NCBI GenBank assembly: GCA_035235625.1
Contig: CP141149.1
Span: forward strand, 31,117,753-31,181,752
DNA: 64,000 nucleotides
Reading direction: 5' to 3'
DNA from: Saururus chinensis
Taxonomy: Eukaryota > Streptophyta > Magnoliopsida > Piperales > Saururaceae
Each line of letters starts with the position of its first letter. Position 1 is the stretch's first letter. Under the pieces are notes generated by a model. It was not told the origin of the DNA. It saw nothing but the letters and a program-made list of their open reading frames with translations, and searched no databases. Made by a program: the position numbers and the translations under genes. Shown here piece after piece: positions 33,626 to 46,055 of the stretch.

Positions 33626-35377
33626 GGAAAAATTATTTAAATAATAATTAAAAAAATATTTACCACTTTGGAAAATATTTCCCAAAGTGGTGTTCCTTTT
33701 TGCCACGCAGGCGCCAGCCAAGCAGCTGGCGCCTGTGTGGCTTTTTTTTAAAATTTTTTAGCTGATTTTGTCGTTTAGAAGGACAAAATCAGGTTTAAGT
33801 TGATTTCGTCCTTCTAAACGATGAAATTGGTTTAACGTTTTAAAAAGACTTGACCCGATTTCATCGTTTAGAAGGACGAAATCAACTTAAAGTAATTTCG
33901 TCCTTCTAAACGACGAAATTGTGAATTAATTTTCAAACAGTTTGCATGGACTCTATTGCAAACTAGACTGCTCTTTTTTGGGCCATTTCAACTCCCATAA
34001 ACCGATTGCCATTATTGCAGACCCGGGTCCCGGTTCTTCAGTAGTTTTTATTACTTATCACTTACTATGTCTCAATTATTATCAGCTGATTTCTTTATAA
34101 AAAAACGAATTGATGCTCTAAGGTTGAAACTAATGTGGGTTTTAACTTTTTAACAGTTTTCCATTGCCCAAAGGGCTAATAGTCTAATAAATAATAATAA
34201 CTCCTTAACTGCATTAGTTGTTAAAAAAAGTCACCAAATCCATAAATATGGATTCATGACATCATTGAAATAATGGAACATTAATGTGAATGTGGAGCAT
34301 TAAATTAAAGTTAATGTGCAGCATTAATGGCACCAATGCTGCCACATTGGAGAAGGGTAACGATCAGGCAAAACAACGAAATCACCACACTCACACACAT
34401 TTGGACCTATTATGACAAAAACACATATACAACTATTATGACAAAAAACACATTTGGAGCTACTATGACAAAAACACATATAGAGCTACTATGACAAAAA
34501 ACACATATAGTGAACATAAGTACAAAATTTAATTCTTTTAAATCCTCCATATCCACCCTCCTCCTCCTCCCCCACCAACCTCAACCCGGACCCAGAGAGC
34601 TTCCTCTTTGACCCGACAGAGCTCAATACTTTGGACTCCGACGACGAGGACTCCTATTCCTTGCTTTTGAGTTTCTCCATCCCCCCTCCCATCCGCACCT
34701 CCCCTCCTTATCCCCTCTAGGATTCCCCCAAAAATTCTACCCTCGACTCCGAGTCCGACTCCTCTTCCCTCCCCACGTTCCTCTCCTTCAACTAGGACCA
34801 TGGCTGCTTCGCTGCTAGCACAGACCACGGCTTCCACATCTACAACTACCCTTCTGCGAGATCTTTTGTTGGGATTTCGACCACAACTCTAGCTCCCCCG
34901 AAGCTAGCATAAGCGTCGTCGAGATGCTCTTTCGTTGCAACATCATCGCTCTCGTTGGCCTGACGATGCCAGTTAGATCATGCAGACGTCTATCCAGTAG
35001 AGCAACGATAGCTCCATGCACAGCTTAGAACATTAATTTTAAAAAAAGTGCATGGAGCATTATGAAGGGTCACGATTTCGTCGTTTAGAGGGATGAAATC
35101 GCTTTAAGTTGATTTCATCCTTCTAAACGACGAAATCGGGTCAAGTCTTTTGAAACGTTAACCTGATTTCGTCCTTTAGAAGGACAAAATCAACTTAAAC
35201 TTGATTTCGTCCTTCTAAACGAAGAAATCATCTAAATTTTTTAAAAAAAAGCCACGCAGGTGCCAGCTGCTTGGCTGGCGCCTGCATGGCAAAAAGGAAC
35301 ACCACTTTGGAAAATATTTCCCAAAGTGGTCTAAATTGGTAAATAATTTTTTTAATTATTAATTAAATAAATTTTCC
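33626..35377 (+). mobile_element. Pack-MULE (1752 bp) carrying an ATG18-like gene piece
   Basis: TIRs of about 300 bp (33626-33919 and 35072-35377) share the ACTTTGGAAAATATTT, GCCACGCAGGCGCCAGC and palindrome blocks with the MULE at 13672. The palindromes read GATTTCGTCCTTCTAAACGA. TATTATTAT flanks both ends (33617-33625 and 35378-35386). It fits a 9-bp duplication, though it is low-complexity. There is no transposase. The middle holds a host gene fragment at about 34530-34970. Confidence 0.85.
34530..34970 (+). pseudogene. Captured ATG18/PROPPIN gene fragment
   Basis: ATG18-type proteins are WD-repeat beta-propellers that bind phosphoinositides in autophagy. The plus-strand translation gives LSFN-DHGCFAASTDHGFHI at 34781-34845, with a stop where a Gln codon would be. 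After a one-base frame change near 34850 it gives CEIFCWDFDH and then VVEMLFRCNIIALVG (34915-34958). These are the conserved first-blade motifs of plant ATG18 proteins. Upstream is a Pro/Ser/Asp-rich N-terminal region. The stops and the frame change make it non-functional as a protein. The host parent gene is not in the window. Confidence 0.72.
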
Positions 35378-35386
35378 TATTATTAT

Positions 35387-36117
35387 TATAAGCCACCTCA
35401 TTAGTAAGAACATAAACATGATGTAGTATTGTGGGGGGAGAAAATGACAAGATAGGTGTGAAAATACCCAACCAATCTAAATTATCTCTCTATGGGAAGT
35501 AATTTTTATGCTCCTCCCTAACAATGAGCCCAATATAAGATACGCATAAGAGTGGTCATCCACGAGATCAATGGTGAACACGCTAACATGTGCTAGAAAA
35601 AATATCAACAACTCTCATGTATATCGTACGTTGGGTTGATTGTCAAAGGACAATATGAAAAAATCTTCACATTGTCTTACTTGCAAAGTATGGCAAATTA
35701 GAATCTTCTCTTGATTGGCTACTTACAGAATGAAAACAATGCTTATAGGAAGCTACAATAATAGGCATGGTAGTGTAGGGAATCAAATCATCTGTGGTTG
35801 GAGTTGAAGGTCTCCTCCAGTGGAGGTGATCTAAAGTACAAGCCATCGGATCCTTTGACCTTTCTCTTGTGCTAAGTTTATGATTTAATCATAAAAAGGT
35901 TGCATGTCTAGTTCATGAATCTCTCAATGTTATGATGCATTTTCTCCATCTAATATTAATTGTTACATTAAGAAAAATAGTGGCTTTTATTAAATGGTGA
36001 ACCTACCTCTAAGAGAAAGAAAAATAAACTTATAATACTCTTTTTAAATTATCTAACTAATTAAATTGAACAAAATGAAGGTATTAACATGAAACAAACT
36101 TTTTTGACAAATGGAAC
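35387..36117 (+). other. 3' flank of the ILR1-like pseudogene, then split Stowaway MITE
   Basis: CTTCTCTTGATTGGCTACTT and GGCATGGTAGTGTAGGGAAT (about 35700-35790) match the intact locus at 46200-46280, so the duplication continues past the Pack-MULE. From 35944 to 36117 lies the first part of a Stowaway MITE related to 24289-24470; its last ~22 bases are at 39427-39448. No gene. Confidence 0.65.
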
Positions 36118-39100
36118 TGTAAGGATCTCATCTTAAACCGGTCTAAATTTAATTTTATTTATTAATTAACAGTTATCGTGTGGTTTAAGCCTTTTCTGAT
36201 TAAATTCGGTAGTTTTTGAAAATAAATGGGATTTTTAAATGTTTTAATCAAAATTAACTTCACATTTATGAGTTTTAAGTGAAATTGGGTCAAATTTGAA
36301 TTTTTAAATTTTTTTTCAAAATTTCCAAAAATTAAGGTTTGGTGTGACCCACCAGTAAATTTAGGGTTTTTAGTCCAAAACATCCCCGACATTAAAAAAA
36401 GTCATTACAAAAAAAAATTAAAATATTTTTGGTCTTAATTAGAGCTTAAATCACTAAAATGCTTATTTTTAGTTAAAAATCCTATTTATACCCTAAAGGT
36501 TAGTTAGGTTTACCTAACTCCTTTTTATAAATTGAAATGGGCTAAACCATTTTCAAATTGGGAATAGGTTGTGCAATGGTATTTGGAGCCTAATCCACAA
36601 TTAGGCCTAAAGAGGAAGTGATTAGAGGTATGTTTTTCCCTAATTCATGCTTAATCCTCTTTTAATCTATCTTCTTTCATCGATTTAATCCGATTTCAAA
36701 CCATTTAATCACTGTTTTACTTATCTTTTCCAAACCTTAACCTTCAACAATTCGTTTTTATGCTTCTAAAGCTCTAGATCTAGGGTTTGCTTTATGATTT
36801 TCAATGTTAAATTGAGTTTAGATGTGTATTAACATAAAAATTATGTTTTTTGAAGGTTTCAGAGGTGATTGAATGATTAATCTGACTCAAATCTAGTGGA
36901 GAGGTAATAGGTTTTCAAATCTCAGCTTTTTTGTAGTAAAAATCTCGATTTTTATGATTTTACTTGATTGGGTTTGCTTAATTAGGGCTTTAATGATAGA
37001 TTTATGAAATGTTAATTTCTTGTCTTAATTTCTTAGGGTTTTACCTTCGAATGGGTTAAATTAGCTTTCTAGAATGTTTGATTGGCGATCGATCGGGTCA
37101 TTCGAACAGCCTGCCAAGTTGATCGATCGGCTATACGACAGTTCTACCATTTTTTATTTTTATGCTCATTTTAGTGTTTTTACTTAAATTGATGATTCTA
37201 ATAGTCATGAGAAGTGTTTTATGTTGAAATTAAGCTACTGAAATGGTGTGGAATTGATGATGGAGATGTATGAAGTATGCTTAAGTATTTGTTATGTGGT
37301 ATAATATGTTGATAGTTATAAATGTTAATATTTCATTACCTTGAATCTATGAATGATGAAACTTTCATGATTAGAGCAAGTTTCCAGCAGGGACATTACA
37401 TTTTAAATGCTAAGAGATATCATCTTATAATGAGAATGTATTGTGGGTAAATGATGTTATTATGTTATTACTTCATATGTAGAATAATCATACTTGTAGG
37501 GGTTGAACATTTGATTTCACATGAATGGATTTGTAGTTTATAGTATATTTCACCCGAGATTTCAGTAGGAAATCATGTTTTGAATGTGTTTAAGCATGTG
37601 TATATTGCCTTATGAGCTTATGTCAAAGCATTGATTATGTACTTAGGATATGCATGAACACACACGTGTGAGGAATCTACTATGAAACCATAGTTAATTA
37701 TGATTTGATTATGATGCATGAGGAGAGTGATAAGAGCACATTCCATATGTTGGAATTCACGTAGATCTTGCTCACGAATATATCATGATATCATACATCA
37801 TGGAACAGACTTCATGAATAAGATTTTACCAATGTTTAGCTGAAATTAATCAATTGTATGCAATGATGTAAAATTGCATGTCGGATTAATCGATCGGTGA
37901 CTTAATTGGAACTTAGTTGGCCGAAATGACATGATTTTGATTTTAGTTCCTGTGTGGAACATGTATACTCCCCGGGTTGAGTCCAGTTAAATTGAGTTAT
38001 GTAGGGACAAGTTATGTACTTGGTCTTGCAGATGAGATTATTGAGATTGTCATATGGACCTGAGAATCCAAAGTAGTACAACTTCATGCACCGACTACTA
38101 CGTGTTCTAGGGTTCCCTGTGTGGGAATTCGGCTCTCTCCCACTACAAGAGATGTCTCTAGGCGAACACACCTGCTCTAGGTTCTCTGTCTGAGAATCGG
38201 ACATCCTTGGCCATGATCGTCCTCGGCGAGCAGAATTAAGGGCTAGCCACCCCGACATCTTATATTTTCTGTGTGAAAATCGGACTACGTCTCGCCTTTG
38301 TGGCCTTGACTCTGCCTGTGTGGCAATGCTTGTATGTACTCTTTGATTGAGACATTTACCATTTGTGTTGATGTATGTGTATTATGAATGTTATGCTCAG
38401 GATTGCACGGATTGTGTAGGGACAATTTGACACATGTGATTAGGAGTTATTATGCATGATTGTGTATTATGTGTTTGATACGTTTGTCGTGTAGGGTGAA
38501 TGAGGATGTGATAAGTATGCATAGTTTGAATTGTGTAATTGAGATATTATTATGCAGGTTTATGTAAAATGAATACTTAATCTGAAATTGTGTGAATGTG
38601 ACACTATTATGTAGGTTTATGTGATATGGTTACATGATCAGAAAGTGTACAAAAAACACTTCTTATTCGGTCTATGGCGTTATCATGCTTAATTTGATTG
38701 GATGTTAACTATAACCTATGCAAGATGAATGTTAAGTGATAACTCGATCATTTATGTCTTGACTTTGATATATGTGTCATATGCATGCTAGCTCTTATGT
38801 TTATGGATAAATAAGGGTTTAACTAGGTAATGATTAGAAAATGGAATATCATATCAATTATGAATCTGAATTGCGATATTGCCATGTTGTATTTTTCTTA
38901 TTATTGTCGCCGTGTTCAAACTATTATTGAGTTTTGTACTCACCCCACTTTCCTTATTTTGTTTTGGGGCTGCGCGGCATGACGCACATGATACATCATA
39001 CGAGGAACGATATGACCACTCATGGGATTAGTTTCTGTCATGTCCTAATGACGTTTTATTTCCTTATCTTCATTATTTTAGACTTTGAGAACTCTATTTG

Positions 39101-39421
39101 GTGGATCATATTTATTATTAGAGCTTACTTATTGTGGCTAGATATTTCTGACTTTTTTAGACTTTAAGCCATGTATGGGCTTCTGAGATGTTTATGTGGG
39201 TTTTCTGTGTGATGATGATGATTATGTCATTTATTTTATCTTATTTATTTTTTCCTTATTACTCTTGCTCAAAGGTTATGTGGTGCGCAACTCTACTAGT
39301 TAAATTACCTGTAGTAGGGGCTAAGTCTTCTGCTATCTTTAAATCTCTTTTAATTTTTTGTCACCCCTATGCAGCCCTTGGACTGGGTTCGGCTCGGGTC
39401 AAACAATGTCAGGGCGTGACA
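36118..39421 (+). mobile_element. Giant solo LTR, family 1 copy C, 3304 bp, exact TSD GGAAC
   Basis: Starts TGTAAGGATCTCATCTTAAA and ends CAGGGCGTGACA. GGAAC occurs at 36113-36117 and 39422-39426. It lacks the 56-bp minisatellite seen in copies A and B and is the most diverged of the three. It keeps the GATCGATCGG module (about 37085-37130), the ACTCCCCGGGTTGAG block and the GGTTCGGCTCGGGTC end block. It sits inside a Stowaway MITE. Confidence 0.93.
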
Positions 39422-39426
39422 GGAAC

Positions 39427-40380
39427 TATTGATTTAAGACTAAGTGAATATTTTGTATCTCATGTTGAAATGCATGTTTTTGTTTTTGATCGGCCTCATG
39501 CATCCCATATGTTTGTAGCAAATTTCGTATGTTTGCTACGCTTTAGCACTTGTGAGGTTCTTGTTATAAGGATTAAAAACCCAAAAAAAAAGAATCAGCA
39601 TGTGCCTTTTGCTCAAATTGGTGCCTTTATAATGAAATTGATATCCTTATTCAACTTTTTAGTCACCCAAAATCACTCCTCCTTTGATTAAACTGGGAAA
39701 AGTGAACCCCCTATTATCTTGTGTGACTTACATTTTTTTATCTAATTAAAAGTTAGAGTAGACTTTTAGTATAAAATAATTAAGAGTAAATATATCAACT
39801 TCCCATAGGTATGACTATGAGGCCCTTACACCAAATGTAGTATATGTCACCAATCACCCGAAGTTGGCTGAAAAAATGTGTGGAAAAGTGGTCCAAGTTT
39901 TAGCACATTTTTCCTGTGGAGGCGCGTGGTGATTGACGACTTATACCAAATTTAGTGTGAAGGAGGCCTCACAGCCAATCTGAACTGGGGAGGCTCTAAA
40001 GATTTCATAAGCGGTGCTTAATATATTGTACTACATTAATAGCTCCAATGAACTAATGTTACTTCATTTAAAATAAAATAAATGAAGCTATTAGTACAAG
40101 AAGGATAAGAGTATTTCTAAAGACCCCATTTGATAAATGACTATAGCGGTGTGAAGGCAGGTTAGGCCTGCTAATGCATATTGGAATCCCCTAAAAGGAT
40201 TTGGAAGCAATTACACTTACGCTTCACACAAATGACAAACACAGGCGGCAGGCCCATGGGAAGAGGAAGACCAAGCTAAGTATGTCTGTCTTCTGAGGAT
40301 GTCAACAAGAGATTGTAGGATTTAACGATCAATGAGTACAGACGGGCGTCCCCAAAATTCTATGAAAACACGTTTAGTCC
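39427..40380 (+). other. Continuation of duplicated ILR1-like 3' flank
   Basis: AATCAGCATGTGCCTTTTGC near 39594 matches 46300 of the intact locus (AATCAGCATCCACCTTTTGC). Sequence around 40230-40370 (ATGTCAACAAGAGATTGT) matches 47260-47400 (ATATCAACAAGGGATTGT). A small Stowaway-like sequence lies at about 40036-40110. No gene. Confidence 0.6.
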
Positions 40381-41386
40381 GTCTTCAACTTTGTGCCCTT
40401 TCATTTTCGAATGCAGGGTGAGGGTGGGTGTTGACGGTTGTACCGTCTTGATTGCTACAAAGTAACCATCCGGGTCCGTTCGGCAAAGCGTCGGGTCAAA
40501 TTCAGTTCGATTCAGAAAAAAAATCGAAAAACAAAATTGACACTAAAATTAAAGACATTAAATATTTGAGATGAACACAAAAAGTATTAAACCACATAAT
40601 TTAAATAATATCCTCTCTATCTCAAAATAAGTATTTTATTTAATTTTTTAAAATTAATTAATTAATGGGACACATATTGTAAAAAAGTGGGAGTAAAATT
40701 TTTTGTTAGATTAGAGAAGAATAGAAGATTTATGTAATATGAGAAATAAAAATTAAATATTAAATATTTTCTATATTTGTTTTATATAGAAGAGATAAAT
40801 TATTAAATATTTAAATAAAATTTATATTATTTAAGTCCTATTACTTGCATTAATTATTATATTTTGATTTGATGATAAGTATTACTCGAGCTTATATTAT
40901 TTTTTTTCTAAATTCCTATTATTTAAAAAAAATTATAAATTCCGAATAATACTATTCCTAAGATCCTAAGAATTTTAAAAGTGTTTGACAAAATTTTGAA
41001 GACTTTGTGACAGTATCCATTGATTTCCTACAGCACACATTACTCACAATTCACAAGCACCAAAAAAGAAATCTGTGAATTTATTCGTTGCGACGCTGCG
41101 AGACCTGATTTGAGCACGTGGTGTTTTCTCTGGCTCCGTGAGAGACCATGGCAGCCCACCGTCACCAAATTCCTCTCTCTCTCTCTCACTCAGCAGAATA
41201 TCGACATATCACACAAGTTTTCTCCGTTAATTTTATCTACTTTATTGCCAAACGCCTACAAAAGGATGTTTACGAAGCGTACTTCTATATGTTATAACAT
41301 ATGAGGCATCTCTTCCTCCACCTATAATTTAAAATTGTAGGGAGCTCAAGAGGCATCCCCCTGCTGCCTCTGTCTTCTGCTCCTCC
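40381..41386 (+). promoter_or_regulatory. Upstream region and 5' leader of the ILR1-like gene
   Basis: AT-rich sequence with a Stowaway-like fragment near 40610 (CCTCTCTATCTCAAAATAAG). From about 41110 it aligns with the pseudogene upstream region at 27690, marking a conserved promoter and leader. A CT microsatellite (CTCTCTCTCTC) lies at 41172-41190. Confidence 0.5.
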
Positions 41387-44300
41387 ATGGCTCTCGCTTG
41401 CACCCCTCCTGCTCTGTTTCAACTTGTTGCTTCCACGGTGATAATGCGTCTCGCCAAATGGATCATCGTCGCGGTTATTCTTGTTGCGCTGCCGGCACCC
41501 TCTTCTTCTTTCTCGGCTCCGGGCTCTTTGTCGGATGGTACCATTGACTTTCTTAGCTATGCAAAGAGCCCGGAGGTATTTGATTGGATTGTTAATATCC
41601 GGAGGAGGATCCACGAGAACCCAGAACTCGGCTATGAAGAATTCGAGACCAGTAAGCTAATTAGAGCAGAGCTGGACCGGATGGGCATCCCGTACAAGCA
41701 CCCGATTGCTGTTACTGGTGTTGTGGGCTATGTCGGCACCGGCAAGCCGCCTTTCGTCGGGTTAAGGGCCGACATGGATGCTCTCGCTATGCAGGTTTTT
41801 ATTGTTGCTTCAAGCCTCTGCCTTTCTCTCAATTCCCCTTTCTAAACGAGCACCCTGTCTATGATGTATTATATCCACTTTCTCCATTAAGGAACTTTAT
41901 ACTGGGCTTATGGCCTTATCCATGATTTTGGTTTCAAATGTAGGAAGCCGTGGAGTGGGCACACAAGAGCAAAATCCCGGGGAAGATGCATGCTTGCGGA
42001 CATGACGCCCATGTCGCCATTCTGCTTGGAGCAGCAAAGATTCTTCAGGAGCACAGCGATCAACTGCCGGTTTGTTTCTTGAACTTAATTTTTATTCAAT
42101 TAAACTGTGCTAATACCCACCAATTCCTATCTCGTTTGTTTGACTGCTATTTAAACTGTGCTAATACAAAATTATTCTACTTGATTAAAACGTTTGAATG
42201 TTTCAACAATGGGAGTTGTCTTCCGTTCTCTTGGAAGTTTCTGTTGGTTCTTAGAGTGTGGCCACTCTGGACCTGGTTATGAATGCCTTTGCTTTAGCTA
42301 ATCCAGCTGAAACATGGTTTTTGGTATGCTCTGATTATGCCAATAAGATTATAAATAAGGTCATTGAGACGCTTAGTTCCTTAATTATAGTTTTTATTTT
42401 CTTGGGAATTTAGAATGCTACGAGTCATGTTTGGAGTATTAACTCCTCTTAATGATGCAGATATAGGCTTAAAACATGGTTTACACTTTTGCCTTAGCTT
42501 ATAATGTGTCCAAAGTTCTCTTAATGTAAGTCATTACGTGTTATATATGAGTAATGGGAATTTTATGAGATAGACATGTATTTATCGTAATGAATAGTGA
42601 GAATACTGTTGTAGGAAAAATGTGTGTTAAAAAAGGACCTGATCATGAGGATGGAATCTATAACACCGAGCAAACAAAATATTCATTCGCTAATTAACTG
42701 ATAAAGGAGTTAAATTGGGGGGAAATAGATTTAGCATGTGCAAGTCATCAAAATCTTACCTTGGCATTCAGTTTGATACTTCAATTGTTTACTATCCATT
42801 GATCAATCAATGGGGAATATCATAGTCATATCCTTCCCCATTGATACTTCAACTTGGTTTCATGCCATAGACGTCAACAATTGAGACTATCTTCTTGTTA
42901 TGATAATTAGTTGAGAAGTATAAGGATAGGAGACAAACCTCTATATAACCTTTATTGATTTGGAAAAAGCTTACGATAGATTGACTTGATAGCTCATTTG
43001 GAATGTTTTGAAGAAGAAGAGAGTTATAAGAGATTACATAGGTATTATTAAAGATATGTTCAATGGGGTAATGACCAGTGTACGAATAATTATGGGAGAA
43101 ACCAAGGAGTTCCCAGTCACAGGAGGTCTACATCAAGGGTCAGCTTTAAGCCCTTATTTTTTTGCTTTAGTTATGGACGAATTATTGCACATATATAAGA
43201 TAGGATACCTTAGTATATGCTTTTTGTGGATGATGTAGTTTTTAGTTGACGAGATTGTAACAAAGTTAAATGTCAAACTAGAATTGTGGAAGGAAACTCT
43301 AAAATTAAAAGGTATTAAAATAAGCAAAATGAAGATAGAGTACATGGAATTTAACTTTTTGGATATAAAACTATAGGTAGAACTTTAGTAAAAATAGATA
43401 GGCAAAAAGTGCTAAGATGTGAGCTGCTTTATTATCTATAGGGAGAGAGATATCACTAGTGATGTTGTACATCGGACTAATTTAGGGTAGGTAAAATGGA
43501 GGGTAGTGTTAGGAGTTTTGTATGATAGGTGAGTCACAAATAGGCTTAAATGCAAGTTCTATAGGATAGTTATTAGGCTTGCAATACTTTATGGAGGAGA
43601 ATGTTGGGCACTAAAAAAAAATTATATAAATAAACTAAATATAGTTTTAATGAGGATGCTAAGGTGGATGTGTGGAATAACCAGGAAAGATAGAATTAGA
43701 AATGAGTATATACATGAAAACTTAGGGGTAACATCTTTATAGGAGAAGCTTGGAGAGTGTAGGTTGCGTTGGTATGAGCATGGACAGAGAAAACTATTGG
43801 ATGCCTCGGTAAGAAGGTTCGAAGGGTTTTAAATAAATGATGTCAAAAAAGGGAGAGGGAGACCTAAGAGAACTTAGATAGAATTAATAAGGAATGATAT
43901 GACTATATTATCTTATGCAAAAGAGTTGGCATAAAATAAGATAAAATGGAGGCGTAAGATCCATGTCATTGACCCCAAATTATTAAAAAAATGTGCTACT
44001 TAATTATGATTATGATTATAGTTATGATCTCTTCAAAGATGTTATCTACTCATATGGATCACCATTGCTCAGCTAGACATTTCAACATTGTGTTAATTGA
44101 CTTTTCCCATTAGCTTAAATAAAAAAACTAGTAGCGACACCGGCCCTGTAGCTAGATTATAATTTCAGAAAATTGGGTTTGACAATTGGAGGAAGTTTCA
44201 CCTTGAGATGATTTATATGCAGGGAACTGTGGTTCTTATTTTCCAACCTGCTGAAGAAGGAGGTGGAGGCGCAGAGAAGATGATAGAAGCTGGAGTGTTG

Positions 44301-46055
44301 CAAAATGTCGAAGCCATCTTTGGGCTGCATGTTTCCACAGAAACTCCAGTAGGTGCTGTGGCATCCAGACCAGGTCCCATAATGGCTGGGAGTGGCTTCT
44401 TTGAAGCAGTAATTAGCGGAAAAGGTGGTCATGCAGCTATCCCACAGCATACTATTGATCCAATATTAGCAGCGTCAAATGTGATTATGAGCTTACAACA
44501 TATTATTTCTCGTGAAGCTGATCCTTTGGACTCACAGGTACTTTTTGCTTGTCCTTATTTCTCATTCTTTTTCCTACCTACTTAATGTCATGCCTCTATA
44601 AGTTGGGGCCATTGCATTTTCTTTTATTTCACTACATTTTCAGTTAGTAAGAATCAGCAAAAAGTCTCCTACATGTAGTTTTTCCAAATTTTACTTCTTC
44701 TTCACTTTTTTTTTAAGAAATAGGCCTTATGTTATTGTAGTTTTTTATGATATATTAGCTATCACATTTACTTATCCGACATAATTTTTTCCTTCAATTA
44801 TGATTTCCATATTTTGGCGTCATCTATCCAGCTTCATTGAACCTAATATCAAACCTCTTAGTGATATTGTTCCCTAGGTTTATTTTTCTTAACAAATAAA
44901 CAAAAAAGAAGAAAAATACAGAGAGATTTTGTCAGCAGTGGCCTGTTTAAATGCCATGTTTCTAGCTCATTTGCTTGTTATGTATTTGTTGAATTTTTCT
45001 GGGATTTTCTTCCATGAACATCATCTTTCAGTACTCCCGCACTATTTGTAAAGCAAGAAATATTTGAGTTGTTTGCTATTTGACTTGTTTTCCGTGCCTT
45101 GCCAATTTTCTCATGACAAAAGGAAGCATATTGAATTCCTGAATCCATTTGATGTGATCAATGCTGAGAAATGAGATTAAATGAGACTATTAACAAACTG
45201 AAATTTGCCTGTCTTAATATGTGCCTTTATTCTTTTTAATCTCTATTATTTTAGGAATATTGTATACTTTACATTTCCCAAACCTCTTTTTCTGCTATAA
45301 GCTAGTACGATGTGTAATAAAATCCCCTGGAATGGAGTCCATCCTGGCATTTTATTATTTTCTTGGTGATCATATGCTATTTCGTGTTCTCCTTCTTGTA
45401 AATTTTCCTCGACATGCCTTGTGAGCTTACAGGTAGTAACTGTGGCAAAATTCCAAGGTGGTGGCGCATTCAATGTTATTCCAGATTCTGTCACTATTGG
45501 TGGAACATTTCGAGCATTCTCCAAGCCAAGTTTTGAGCAACTTAAGCAGCGAATTGAGGAGGTCTGAAATCAGCCACACTAAAAGGTTAAATTTGACTCT
45601 TTTTGCAATAAGCCCTTTCTTAATTTTGTAACCTCTCTGAGTGACAGGTTATTGTAGCACAGGCAGCTGTACAGAGATGTGCAGCAAGGGTAGACTTTCT
45701 TTTGCATGACAAGCCATTCTTCCCGGTGACTGTGAACAGCAAAGAATTGCATGAGCACTTTCATAAAGTGGCAGTAGATGTGTTGGGAACCCTAAACGTG
45801 AAAGATATTCAACCATTAATGGGTTCGGAGGATTTCTCATTCTTTGCAGATGTGATACCTGGATATTACTTCTTTCTGGGAATGAAGAACGAGTCGCGGG
45901 GGCCATTGTCATCTGGCCACTCACCCTTCTTCACTATCAATGAAGATGCACTTCCTTATGGTGCAGCATTACATGCTTCCTTAGCTACAAAATACCTCCT
46001 TGAATACCATCCATCCAAGACATCTGTCAAAGCCAAAGTTCACGATGAGCTATAA
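41387..46055 (+). CDS. IAA-amino acid hydrolase, ILR1/IAR3-like (M20 amidohydrolase)
   Basis: Releases free auxin or related hormone from amino-acid conjugates in the ER lumen. Five exons (41387-41794, 41944-42069, 44223-44537, 45433-45561, 45648-46055) join in phase to 461 residues, normal for the family. A hydrophobic N terminus (about 20-41) acts as signal peptide. A second Met at 20 could also be the start. Metal-site residues are visible: Cys154 and His156 in HACGHDAH, Glu189/190 in QPAEEGG, His214 in GLHVS and His417 in GHSPFF. His248 lies in GKGGHAA. The C terminus is HDEL, an ER-retrieval signal. Intron 2 (2.15 kb) contains an RTE LINE remnant. A broken duplicate lies upstream at 27690-40380. 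The substrate cannot be read from sequence; IAA and jasmonoyl conjugates are both known in this family. Confidence 0.93.
42910..44032 (+). mobile_element. RTE-type LINE fragment (reverse transcriptase, 3' end) in intron 2
   Basis: The broken plus-strand translation shows IDLEKAYDR, then a frame with [20 protein letters not shown] (43115-43180), a degraded YADD-like LFVDDVV at about 43215, and downstream [27 protein letters not shown] and GRGRPKRT blocks typical of plant RTE elements. Several stops and frame changes make it dead. The end, near 44032, carries ATTATGATTATAG-type repeats. Confidence 0.78.

Noticed and set aside
39188..39691. 167-residue plus-strand frame
   Set aside because: It spans the end of solo LTR copy C and its flank across the target duplication, so it cannot be a native gene.
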